Assembly: GCA_947095585.1 (NCBI GenBank)
Contig: OX352761.1
Location: 55,536,432-55,600,431 of the forward strand
Source: Nephrocerus scutellatus
Taxonomy: Eukaryota > Arthropoda > Insecta > Diptera > Pipunculidae
Length of the DNA stretch: 64,000 nt
Direction of reading: 5' to 3'
A program made the translations under genes and the position numbers. Position 1 is the first letter of the stretch; each line of letters opens with the position of its first letter. Below, one piece after another: positions 21,820-32,047 of this stretch. Below the pieces are notes generated by a model, which saw nothing but the letters and a program-made list of their open reading frames with translations, was not told the DNA's origin and did not search any database.

Positions 21820-22692
21820 ATGGGGAAAAAAGAAAAACGAAAGGAAAAGGTTAATGAGGTATTAACCTTAATTAGACAAGAAGTCTCCACCCATGGTGGT
21901 GACTTCCTTGCTACCTTGTATGAAAGGCTGGATGAAGTCAACCAGCTGTGCGAAGACTCAGCCTCCTCTGAAAGGAGAACATGAGCCTTGGCGAGTTAGC
22001 GGACAATGATACGTCCGAATCCAGCAGCAGCGATGAAGACAGTCGCAAACAGAGGTCTTCTCCCATGCTAATAAAGGCCAAAAAAAAGGAGGTTGTCTGG
22101 AAATTCCAGACCATCATCGCCACCAACATCATCTTCTCCTGCAGTGGTTGCTGTTGAAGTGAGAAAACCGCCGAAAGTCACTGCTGTAGAGAAAACAGCC
22201 AAGGCAAAAGAGGCACAAAATGTTATTAAGAAGGCACCACCTTCAGCAAGCAAAAAAGCCCCAATTACGGGACCAACATCGAAACCATTTGCTATGCCGC
22301 CAATAGTCTGTTTTAGACTCAAAGTTGCTGAACTATCTAAGTTCGCGAAGAGTGCCAACATTAGTTGCAGAATTCGCAACATCAATAGCAGTAAGTCGGT
22401 CGTTACGGCCATAAACAAAGATGGACACCAGAGAATTCGGTCTTTCCTACAATCGGGAAAGACTGAATTCAACACTTACACTGCTAAGGAGGACCGAAAA
22501 GAAATGTTGGTTCTAAAAGGCATACACCACTCCTTCGATACTTATGATGTCAAGGATGCATTAAAGGCAGAGGGTATCCCTGTACTGGAGGTCAAACCCT
22601 TCAAATCTCAGAGGACCGACAGGAAATGTAACAATTTCATTGTCGAACTTGAGAAGATACACCAACAACGAAAACCTCAAATCAATTTTTAA
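21820..22692 (+). pseudogene. Jockey-type ORF1 (Gag-like) with two compensating frameshifts
   Basis: ATG at 21820 (MGKKEKRKEKVNEVLTLIR) follows a pyrimidine-rich TTTAATTTCAG. The frame breaks near 21978, a Ser/Asp-rich middle ('TSESSSSDEDSRKQ') reads in the second frame, and near 22085, at an A8 tract, the sequence returns to the first frame. The rest has a Pro/Ser/Lys-rich linker and the conserved ORF1 core: 'FRLKVAELSKFAKSANISCR', 'FNTYTAKEDRKEMLVLKGIH' (the segment before PRE_C2HC domains in Jockey-clade ORF1) and 'LKAEGIPVLEVKPF'. The expected CCHC knuckles are missing; homology stops at 22692. Likely an RNA-binding ORF1 protein, now broken. Confidence 0.7.
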
Positions 22693-22769
22693 TCTACTTT
22701 GTGCATCAATTAACATTAAGCCACCAACTCTAAAAAACATATTTCGCACCAAACCAAAAAACAATGCAA

Positions 22770-23058
22770 TGGACTCTGGACTTCGCATCAAGTTTAACAC
22801 ATCGTATGAGCGTAACTGAGATCGATTGCCGTTTTCTGTAAAGAAGGTAAACACGCACTCTGTCTACAGCATGTGGGTTTTAATTCAACCAACTCTATAC
22901 ATTTTCGAGAATGCCTAACCAAAGCCAACCAGCAAATTATGCACGCCGCACTTAAATTAAGAAAATGTAAACAAATTGTTACAGTGTCTGCGTCCCGTGG
23001 TGTTGTGTACGTCAAATCTCAACTGGACAAATCAGCTGTAATGCCTGAAACACAATGA
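22770..23058 (+). pseudogene. ORF1 fragment with FP-like C-terminal domain
   Basis: 'SGLRIKFNTSYERN' followed, after stops and a frame change, by 'GFNSTNSIHFRECLTKANQQ' and 'ALKLRKCKQI...VYVKSQ'. This matches the layout of the baculovirus FP-like domain found in ORF1 proteins of CR1/Kiri-type retrotransposons (NxIYINESLT-type motif then a basic helix and a beta strand). Two stops interrupt it near 22840-22870. It probably comes from a different element than the Jockey-type ORF1 next to it. Confidence 0.5.
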
Positions 23059-23110
23059 TGCGTTGGTGCTACCGTCGAATGACGTTTAATGTACAACCAA
23101 AGGAATACAA

Positions 23111-23400
23111 TTGCTATATTGCTTTCAACAAAAAAATAAAAATTACAACAACAAACACATTGGATAGACCAGAAATGGTTTAGCGTTAACCAAAAAAAAA
23201 TTTTTGGTTACGAAATATTTAACCAAATTTTTAGTTATAATTCTCACCACCAGAGTCGACTTTTAAAAATTATATATGGATAAGTTGGCAAACACATGAA
23301 ACAAAAAATGTACCAAAATTTGGTTAGTTTTTGCTGTTGCTTTAATCATCCGTTAACCACAAAAAATACCTAACTCATTTTATTGAAAGCAATATAGCAA
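23111..23400. mobile_element. 290-bp inverted-repeat element (MITE-like)
   Basis: TTGCTATATTGCTTTCAA (23111-23128) is perfectly inverted at 23383-23400. A further palindrome around TAACCAAAAAAAAATTTTTG lies at 23187-23210. No clear target duplication and no ORF. Confidence 0.6.
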
Positions 23401-23741
23401 CTGATGGTGACTTCATGCTTAAGTTATATGGTGGTGTTCGACGATAGTTTCTAGACTTGTTCTTTTATTTTTATATGTTTTGCTTGAGATGGACAATCAT
23501 TTGTACTAATAATTTTTGTCAGCATGTTGAGTATATATCGTCGGTCTTAATTGAAGTAATTACGATTTCCTCACTTGGTTATAGCTGGCTTTTGATGAGT
23601 CTTGACAAGACTTCTGCGTAACCGAATTCGTCAGTTTCACGCATTTGATTGTGAAAACGTAGGCCATAACTGTGAGAGCGTAACGTTGGAGCCGATTTGC
23701 CGTATATGCTGGAATTCCGTCTTTCTTCCCAAATATAGCCA
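23401..23741. other. Spacer, possibly eroded gypsy sequence
   Basis: No confident gene. It lies downstream, in the minus direction, of the gypsy RNase H fragment and may hold its decayed continuation. Confidence 0.3.
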
Positions 23742-24122
23742 TTAAGGGCTTGTTGTAAATCTGGATCTCGAATTTTCTGCCGTAAATGTAGCTGTGTGTT
23801 TTTTTTTCAGACCGATCACAAGAGCGCGAGCTTCCTTCTGTATTTGAGGATAATTTCTTTCTGCAGAGTTGAGTGTGGCTGAATAGTGCATGATAGGATG
23901 CAAAGTACCATCGTCAAATTCGTGCATCACCACTGCTCCCATATCGTAATCTAATGCGTCGGTTGCCAGAACAATTTTCTTCATAGGATTGCAGTGTACC
24001 AAACTTAGTTCGTTGCTCAAAATGTTCTTGAGGTCGATGAAAGCCTTCACGTGTTGATCTGTCCATACTAATTTTACATCTTTCTTCAGCAACTCGTCAA
24101 GGATTCCTCGTCGCTCTTTCAT
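23742..24122 (-). pseudogene. pol: Ty3/gypsy RT end and RNase H fragment
   Basis: 'WTDQHVKAFIDLKNILSNEL', 'LATDALDYDMGAVVMHEFDD', 'LHPIMHYSATLNSAERNYPQ' and 'KEARALVIGLKKKH' are the RT-connection and RNase H segments of a Ty3/gypsy pol different from the two Osvaldo-like elements. The first repeat unit of the large array begins inside this fragment at about 23999, so the part below 23999 exists once while the part above is repeated in every unit. Confidence 0.8.
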
Positions 24123-24290
24123 GCCTTTGATTAATTTTCCCTAGTAATTGACTGCTCCTAGGAACGATCAGAGTTGTTGTTGGTCTTTTTGATTCGGAAG
24201 TTCTTTGATGGCTGCCAGCTTGTCCGGATGTGGTTTTATTCCACTCTTATCGATATGTGACCACAAAACTCAATACTTTACTTACCGAAC

Positions 24291-24524
24291 TCACATTTTT
24301 CCAACTGTAGCTTGAAAGCGTATTCTCTGTTGCGCTCCATGGCTTCTAAGACCTGCTGCTCGTGATCTTGTTCGCCGACTCCAGAAATGAGATAATTTCG
24401 TCGATGAAACCGTGATGCCAGCGAGCATTGTGTTGACTATTTTCTGAAAAATGCCAGGAGCTGTCTTAAAACCTTTCTGCAGTCGGTTGACGCTGAATAG
24501 GCAAATGTGAGTATTGATGGTCAT
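24291..24524 (-). pseudogene. pol: Ty3/gypsy reverse transcriptase fragment (array unit 1)
   Basis: 'MTINTHICLFSVNRL' and 'TAPGIFQKIVNTMLAGI' match the RT palm just before the YLDD box of Ty3/gypsy elements ('LTINTH-GLF-YNRLPFGV-SAPGIFQ' type). The YLDD box itself is deleted: after 'AGI' the sequence jumps to what should be the segment after the active site. Frames then change; 'EAMERNREYAFKLQLEKCEF' continues RT in another frame. Copies occur in other units at 27193-27426, 32340-32573, 35243-35476, 40390-40623, 43381-43614 and 60982-61215; units 3 and 6 have a further mutated version. Confidence 0.75.
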
Positions 24525-24602
24525 TAGTTGTTTCGCTTATTTATCGTTTTCGACTTTGAAACAAGTACAAGCGTTCAAGTTCTTGCACTTGCACTGCCGG
24601 AG

Positions 24603-24863
24603 CTACGGCATGAGGGACTGGTTTAGGAATTGGGGAAGACTGGTTTCGCCTTTGGCTTCAGTGTCATGGAAGCTTTGTCTTTTGTGCAGCATTCTCGCTC
24701 GCTCGCTGGTCAACGAAGGTTCTTTTTTCTCCACTTTCTTCTTGTTACAAATAAAAGTGTATTTGGTTTCTATATGTTTTATTGCTTTTTTTCCTTCGTT
24801 TCTATTTACATATTTGACTTTATACTTACAATGCTGGTCGAAAATACCTACTATACTTAACAT
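24603..24863 (-). pseudogene. pol: Ty3/gypsy protease-RT linker fragment (array unit 1)
   Basis: In type A and C units the frame carries 'SKIRKAFSEVFSKGIGCCTK' and 'ASMTLKPKAKPVF', the segment just before RT in Ty3/gypsy Pol (LL-KY--VFSEGLG-C-K type). In this type B unit an ~88-bp replacement removes most of it. The RT fingers with 'YPLP' and 'DLSDAYLQ' are missing between this fragment and the next one downstream. A and C copies: 27525-27854, 29681-30010, 35575-35904, 37731-38060, 40722-41051, 43713-44042, 61314-61643. Confidence 0.65.
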
Positions 24864-25026
24864 ATGGAATATGAGGATTCCGATCGAAGACCAATGGTGA
24901 TCAATGTTTTGTTTATATTTTTGAAAGATAAGAGAAGAAGCTTGAATGTTTAATTATTGATTCGTAGCAATTATGTAATGTAATGTGGCTCTTTTAACTT
25001 TCTTAGTTTTGCGCTGCAATTAAGGA

Positions 25027-25209
25027 ATGCAACCAACCTTTCAACTTTGGGGGCCTGACCGCCTGGTGATCAATGTTCATAGATCAGTAAAGAACAACGT
25101 CGTGATTGGTAACGAAGGAATAAAAACACGGAATCACCTGCGTGCGAATTATGAAAAATTTAGGGAAGATTTCGTTTGGCTATACAATTCCAAGACAAGA
25201 CAAGGGTAA
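25027..25209 (+). other. Conserved 60-codon ORF of unknown meaning
   Basis: Begins MQPTFQLWGPDRLVINVH and ends KTRQG. It is preceded by a pyrimidine-rich stretch ending TTTCTTAG. Its sequence is the same in all nine units (for example 28018-28200, 30174-30356, 61802-61984), but the units are nearly identical throughout, so this is not evidence of selection. I do not recognise it. Confidence 0.25.
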
Positions 25210-25315
25210 CTACAGAAACCGCAAAAAAGTTGGGAATCAATCGCAATGTAAATACTGCATACTAAAAATAAGCACCTTTATGAAGCATACTTTTAGGCTG
25301 TAAGACTAGAATATT

Positions 25316-25800
25316 TGAAATGTAATGTAATATAATGTAAATGAATCATTGTGTACTGGTCAAACAAGTAGTCAAACCGGTTTGTGCGGTTTGCCCGGTT
25401 TTTGTAAAAGAACATGATGAACATGTAGTCTATTTTAAGAAGATGACTCAATACATATAAGTATCGTTAGTTGTAAATAAGGGAATAATTTCTGTCTATA
25501 AGATTGGATGTTTCTGGAAGCTTTTGATTGAGTTTAAATAGAGACGTTAGGCCGAAGTAAATTAGTTGTTTGGAATTTAACCAGTTTAGTGGAAAAGCTA
25601 TTGCTTGCAGAAATATTGTAAAAGTTCAAGTATTATAAGTGTTTTTGTGTGCATTTAAAAGTTGTCCAGTATAAAATTGTGAACTTGTGTTAATTTTACT
25701 GATTGATTATTAAAGTTGTTATTTGTAAATTAATAAACTTGTGTTGTGTTTTATTTGCAAAATCCTTTACGAACTCGAAAGCCCGAAATTTGGTAACAAT
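25316..25800 (+). promoter_or_regulatory. LTR-like segment (+ orientation) in array unit
   Basis: Starts with TGTAATGTAATATAATGTAA, has an AT-box GTTTAAATAG near 25536 and a poly(A) signal AATAAA near 25732 followed by GT-rich sequence, and ends near GGTAACA. This suggests U3-R-U5, but no matching second copy within a unit and no certain primer site were seen. Opposite in orientation to the gypsy fragments. Confidence 0.3.
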
Positions 25801-26391
25801 ACCTACAAATCGTTACGATTTAAAGTTTATATTGCCAAAGAAGTTTTACTTCTGACACGTGTACTCTGTACACACGCAACGTTTTTTTTATTATAAGTTC
25901 TGTTTCGTGTTAACAGATATATCAGAGGATGCTTGTTTTTGCAGCTAACAGATTTTGTGATTTATTTGTAGTTGTATACGAAAATTTCTCTTCTTTGGCT
26001 TTTCTTCTGGAGGAGAAGTTACAGAGCTCGCATCTCCTTTTAGCTGCTGCTTATTTTCTGAATGTTATATCAGTCTATACGTAAAAATTAAGTGTTTGAG
26101 AAGCGAGAAAGGAATGTAGTTTAGTAACAACCAGTTTTTTTTTTGACAAAAAACGCGAAGATTTCACAAAATTTGTAGTTTGTTGCAGCGGCTGCGTTAC
26201 GCCAAACAGAACTATTAACACATGAAACACAAAATACCGAACAGAGATGATTTTTTTCAATGCGTTATTTATACTTGTTTATTGTTTTACATTTGAACTG
26301 CACGACAAAAAATGATTAGAACGACTATAGTTAAATTGAAATTGTGGTTAACCAGAGGAGATTGACACTACGAGAATGCTATAGTTATTTT

Positions 26392-26530
26392 AGCTGTATT
26401 TTATTTGCCGAGGAATAAGGAACTAAAACAACAATTGCACTATCTTATTCCTAATTTGGAATGAGAAAATCTGCTGTTTTGCTGGTTTTAAAATTCTAAT
26501 TCCTTATTCCTCGGCAAATAAAATACGGCT
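26392..26530. repeat. 139-bp hairpin (31-bp inverted repeat) in array unit 1
   Basis: The segment starting AGCTGTATTTTATTTGCCGA (26392-26422) is inverted at 26500-26530 with about two mismatches. Probably a small MITE fixed in the unit before amplification. Copies: 31539-31677, 34442-34580, 39589-39727, 42580-42718, 60180-60318, 63167-63305; absent from type C units. Confidence 0.8.
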
Positions 26531-26716
26531 TTTATATCTGCAGGGGAACTATTATCTATAGTGTTGTAATTCGGTAGTAATACGAATGAGGTACAAACTA
26601 AATGATTTTTTATTAGAACTTAACTCGATGTAATATAAATCAAGACTGAAGGTCGAGACATATAAAAGAAAGAGATTGAAAATAAAAGAGAGGAATATAA
26701 AACTGCTTCTCCATAC

Positions 26717-26868
26717 TTTCCCCCCCTTAAAATCTGACCAAGTCAACCAAATATCGTGGTGGAATGCTAGCACTAGCTCGTTTGGTTCGTCTTGGAACTG
26801 GTTCCTCTTGAACTACTTCTTGTGCATCTACAAATTCGTTCAAGTTGATTGATGATGAAAGGTTAAAT
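26717..26868 (-). pseudogene. Ty3/gypsy Pol C-terminus and polypurine tract (array unit 1)
   Basis: Minus strand: 'VVQEEPVPRRTKRASASIPP' then 'RYLVDLVRF' and TAA (26729-26727), immediately followed by the purine run AAGGGGGGGAAAG, as expected at the 3' end of an LTR element's coding region. On the same strand TATAAAAG at 26536-26529 and AATAAA near 26290 suggest the start of a minus-strand LTR. In the array this C-terminus is joined directly to RNase H of the next unit, so the integrase is deleted. Confidence 0.55.
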
Positions 26869-26900
26869 TTTTGTTATGTCGTCGTCGAACTCGGGTACTT

Positions 26901-29056
26901 CCAAACTTAGTTCGTTGCTCAAAATGTTCTTGAGGTCGATGAAAGCCTTCACGTGTTGATCTGTCCATACTAATTTTACATCTTTCTTCAGCAACTCGTC
27001 AAGGATTCCTCGTCGCTCTTTCATGCCTTTGATTAATTTTCCCTAGTAATTGACTGCTCCTAGGAACGATCAGAGTTGTTGTTGGTCTTTTTGATTCGGA
27101 AGTTCTTTGATGGCTGCCAGCTTGTCCGGATGTGGTTTTATTCCACTCTTATCGATATGTGACCACAAAACTCAATACTTTACTTACCGAACTCACATTT
27201 TTTCAACTGTAGCTTGAAAGCGTATTCTCTGTTGCGCTCCATTGCTTCTAAGACCTGCTGCTCGTGATCTTGTTCGCCGACTCCAGAAATGAGATAATTT
27301 CGTCGATGAAACCGTGATGCCAGCGAGCATTGTGTTGACTATTTTCTGAAAAATGCCAGGAGCTGTCTTAAAACCTTGCTGCAGTCGGTTGACGCTGAAT
27401 AGGCAAATGTGAGTATTGATGGTCATTAGTTGTTTCGCTTATTTATCGTTTTCGACTTTGAAACAAGTACAAGCGTTCAAGTTCTTGCACTTGCACTGCC
27501 GGAGCTACGGCATGAGGGACTGGTTTAGGAATTGGGGAAGACTGGTTTCGCTTTTGGCTTCAGTGTCATGGAAGCTTTGTCTTTTGTGCAGCATCCAATA
27601 CCTTTCGAGAAAACTTCAGAAAAAGCTTTTCTTATTTTGCTTGTCAAGTTATCGTCGTGATTGATGCTGTTCACGGACTTGCTCGGGTGACGCTCGCTGG
27701 TCAACGAAGGTTCTTTTTTCTCCACTTTCTTCTTGTTACAAATAAAAGTGTATTTGGTTTCTATATGTTTTATTGCTTTTTTTCCTTCGTTTCTATTTAC
27801 ATATTTGACTTTATACTTACAATGCTGGTCGAAAATACCTACTATACTTAACATATGGAATATGAGGATTCCGATCGAAGACCAATGGTGATCAATGTTT
27901 TGTTTATATTTTTGAAAGATAAGAGAAGAAGCTTGAATGTTTAATTATTGATTCGTAGCAATTATGTAATGTAATGTGGCTCTTTTAACTTTCTTAGTTT
28001 TGCGCTGCAATTAAGGAATGCAACCAACCTTTCAACTTTGGGGGCCTGACCGCCTGGTGATCAATGTTCATAGATCAGTAAAGAACAACGTCGTGATTGG
28101 TAACGAAGGAATAAAAACACGGAATCACCTGCGTGCGAATTATGAAAAATTTCGGGAAGATTTCGTTTGGCTATACAATTCCAAGACAAGACAAGGGTAA
28201 CTACAGAAACCGCAAAAAAGTTGGGAATCAATCGCAATGTAAATACTGCATACTAAAAATAAGCACCTTTATGAAGCATACTTTTAGGCTGTAAGACTAG
28301 AATATTTGAAATGTAATGTAATATAATGTAAATGAATCATTGTGTACTGGTCAAACAAGTAGTCAAACCGGTTTGTGCGGTTTGCCCGGTTTTTGTAAAA
28401 GAACATGATGAACATGTAGTCTATTTTTAGAAGATGACTCAATACATATAAGTATCGTTAGTTGTAAATAAGGGAATAATTTCTGTCTATAAGATTGGAT
28501 GTTTCTGGAAGCTTTTGATTGAGTTTAAATAGAGACGTTAGGCCGAAGTAAATTAGTTGTTTGGAATTTAACCAGTTTAGTGGAAAAGCTATTGCTTGCA
28601 GAAATATTGTAAAAGTTCAAGTATTATAAGTGTTTTTGTGTGCATTTAAAAGTTGTCCAGTATAAAATTGTGAACTTGTGTTAATTTTACTGATTGATTA
28701 TTAAAGTTGTTATTTGTAAATTAATAAACTTGTGTTGTGTTTTATTTGCAAAATCCTTTACGAACTCGAAAGCCCGAAATTTGGTAACAATACCTACAAA
28801 TCGTTACGATTTAAAGTTTATATTGCCAAAGAAGTTTTACTTCTGACACGTGTACTCTGTACACACGCAACGTTTTTTTTATTATAAGTTCTGTTTCGTG
28901 TTAACAGATATATCAGAGGATGCTAGCACTAGCTCGTTTGGTTCGTCTTGGAACTGGTTCCTCTTGAACTACTTCCTGTGCATCTACAAATTCGTTCAAG
29001 TTGATTGATGATGAAAGGTTAAATTTTTGTTATGTCGTCGTCGAACTCGGGTACTT
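26901..29056. repeat. Array unit 2, type C (2156 bp)
   Basis: Lacks ~835 bp present in type A: sequence passes from CAGAGGATGCT (28914) straight to AGCACTAGCTCG. The missing part includes the hairpin, polypurine tract and Pol stop. Private variants shared with unit 5: TTTTTTCAACTG near 27199 and TCCATTGCTTC near 27238. Confidence 0.9.
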
Positions 29057-32047
29057 CCAAACTTAGTTCGTTGCTCAAAATGTTCTTGAGGTCGATGAAA
29101 GCCTTCACGTGTTGATCTGTCCATACTAATTTTACATCTTTCTTCAGCAACTCGTCAAGGATTCCTCGTCGCTCTTTCATGCCTTTGATTAATTTTCCCT
29201 AGTAATTGACTGCTCCTAGGAACGATCAGAGTTGTTGTTGGTCTTTTTGATTCGGAAGTTCTTTGATGGCTGCCAGCTTGTCCGGATGTGGTTTTATTCC
29301 ACTCTTATCGATATGTGACCACAAAACTCAATACTTTACTTACCGAACTCACATTTTTCCAACTGTATCTTGAAAGCGTATTCTCAGTTGCGCTCCATGG
29401 CTTCTAAGACCTGCTGCTCGTGATCTTGTTCGCCGACTCCAGAAATGAGATAATTTCGTCGATGAAACCGTGATGCCAGCGAGCATTGTGTTGACTATTT
29501 TCTGAAAAATGCCAGGAGCTGTCTTAAAACCTTGCTGCAGTCGGTTGACGCTGAATAGGCAAATGTGAGTATTGATGGTTATTAGTTGTTTCGCTTATTT
29601 ATCGTTTTCGACTTTGAAACAAGTACAAGCGTTCAAGTTCTTGCACTTGCACTGCCGGAGCTACGGCATGAGGGACTGGTTTAGGAATTGGGGAAGACTG
29701 GTTTCGCTTTTGGCTTCAGTGTCATGGAAGCTTTGTCTTTTGTGCAGCATCCAATACCTTTCGAGAAAACTTCAGAAAAAGCTTTTCTTATTTTGCTTGT
29801 CAAGTTATCGTCGTGATTGATGCTGTTCACGGACTTGCTCGGGTGACGCTCGCTGGTCAACGAAGGTTCTTTTTTCTCCACTTTCTTCTTGTTACAAATA
29901 AAAGTGTATTTGGTTTCTATATGTTTTATTGCTTTTTTTCCTTCGTTTCTATTTACATATTTGACTTTATACTTACAATGCTGGTCGAAAATACCTACTA
30001 TACTTAACATATGGAATATGAGGATTCCGATCGAAGACCAATGGTGATCAATGTTTTGTTTATATTTTTGAAAGATAAGAGAAGAAGCTTGAATGTTTAA
30101 TTATTGATTCGTAGCAATTATGTAATGTAATGTGGCTCTTTTAACTTTCTTAGTTTTGCGCTGCAATTAAGGAATGCAACCAACCTTTCAACTTTGGGGG
30201 CCTGACCGCCTGGTGATCAATGTTCATAGATCAGTAAAGAACAACGTCGTGATTGGTAACGAAGGAATAAAAACACGGAATCACCTGCGTGCGAATTATG
30301 AAAAATTTCGGGAAGATTTCGTTTGGCTATACAATTCCAAGACAAGACAAGGGTAACTACAGAAACCGCAAAAAAGTTGGGAATCAATCGCAATGTAAAT
30401 ACTGCATACTAAAAATAAGCACCTTTATGAAGCATACTTTTAGGCTGTAAGACTAGAATATTTGAAATGTAATGTAATATAATGTAAATGAATCATTGTG
30501 TACTGGTCAAACAAGTAGTCAAACCGGTTTGTGCGGTTTGCCCGGTTTTTGTAAAAGAACATGATGAACATGTAGTCTATTTTTAGAAGATGACTCAATG
30601 CATATAAGTATCGTTAGTTGTAAATAAGGGAATAATTTCTGTCTATAAGATTGGATGTTTCTGGAAGCTTTTGATTGAGTTTAAATAGAGACGTTAGGCC
30701 GAAGTAAATTAGTTGTTTGGAATTTAACCAGTTTAGTGGAAAAGCTATTGCTTGCAGAAATATTGTAAAAGTTCAAGTATTATAAGTGTTTTTGTGTGCA
30801 TTTAAAAGTTGTCCAGTATAAAATTGTGAACTTGTGTTAATTTTACTGATTGATTATTAAAGTTGTTATTTGTAAATTAATAAACTTGTGTTGTGTTTTA
30901 TTTGCAAAATCCTTTACGAACTCGAAAGCCCGAAATTTGGTAACAATACCTACAAATCGTTACGATTTAAAGTTTATATTGCCAAAGAAGTTTTACTTCT
31001 GACACGTGTACTCTGTACACACGCAACGTTTTTTTTATTATAAGTTCTGTTTCGTGTTAACAGATATATCAGAGGATGCTTGTTTTTGCAGCTAACAGAT
31101 TTTGTGATTTATTTGTAGTTGTATACGAAAATTTCTCTTCTTTGGCTTTTCTTCTGGAGGAGAAGTTACAGAGCTCGCATCTCCTTTTAGCTGCTGCTTA
31201 TTTTCTGAATGTTATATCAGTCTATACGTAAAAATTAAGTGTTTGAGAAGCGAGAAAGGAATGTAGTTTAGTAACAACCAGTTTTTTTTTTGACAAAAAA
31301 CGCGAAGATTTCACAAAATTTGTAGTTTGTTGCAGCGGCTGCGTTACGCCAAACAGAACTATTAACACATGAAACACAAAATACCGAACAGAGATGATTT
31401 TTTTCAATGCGTTATTTATACTTGTTTATTGTTTTACATTTGAACTGCACGACAAAAAATGATTAGAACGACTATAGTTAAATTGAAATTGTGGTTAACC
31501 AGAGGAGATTGACACTACGAGAATGCTATAGTTATTTTAGCTGTATTTTATTTGCCGAGGAATAAGGAACTAAAACAACAATTGCACTATCTTATTCCTA
31601 ATTTGGAATGAGAAAATCTGCTGTTTTGCTGGTTTTAAAATTCTAATTCCTTATTCCTCGGCAAATAAAATACGGCTTTTATATCTGCAGGGGAACTATT
31701 ATCTATAGTGTTGTAATTCGGTAGTAATACGAATGAGGTACAAACTAAATGATTTTTTATTAGAACTTAACTCGATGTAATATAAATCAAGACTGAAGGT
31801 CGAGACATATAAAAGAAAGAGATTGAAAATAAAAGAGAGGAATATAAAACTGCTTCTCCATACTTTCCCCCCCTTAAAATCTGACCAAGTCAACCAAATA
31901 TCGTGGTGGAATGCTAGCACTAGCTCGTTTGGTTCGTCTTGGAACTGGTTCCTCTTGAACTACTTCCTGTGCATCTACAAATTCGTTCAAGTTGATTGAT
32001 GATGAAAGGTTAAATTTTTGTTATGTCGTCGTCGAACTCGGGTACTT
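29057..32047. repeat. Array unit 3, type A (2991 bp)
   Basis: Full-length type. Private variants shared with unit 6: CTGTATCTTGAAAGCG near 29363, GATTGATGGTTATTAG region near 29573 and CAATGCATATAAG near 30597. Hairpin at 31539-31677. Confidence 0.9.

Larger units (their letters stand above)
23999..26900. repeat. Array unit 1, type B (2902 bp)
   Basis: First unit. Its left edge runs into single-copy gypsy RNase H. Type B carries TCTCGCTCGCTCGCTGG near 24692 in place of an ~88-bp longer segment of type A. Contains RT fragment 24291-24524 (-), protease/RT-side fragment 24603-24863 (-), the 60-codon + ORF 25027-25209 and the hairpin 26392-26530. Confidence 0.9.

Noticed and set aside
24514..24900. 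128-codon + ORF (and 82-codon versions in other units)
   Set aside because: Opposite strand of gypsy pol fragments; a shadow reading.
25790..25815. TTTGGTAACAATACC as a primer-binding site after the + LTR-like segment
   Set aside because: It does not match a tRNA 3' end that I can recall beyond TGGT; too weak to call.
26075..26260. 61-codon minus ORF repeated in units
   Set aside because: Low-complexity, no homology; probably LTR/leader sequence.
26552..26773. 73-codon minus ORF repeated in every A/B unit
   Set aside because: It covers the polypurine tract and LTR-like promoter, and its repetition is due to array identity, not conservation.
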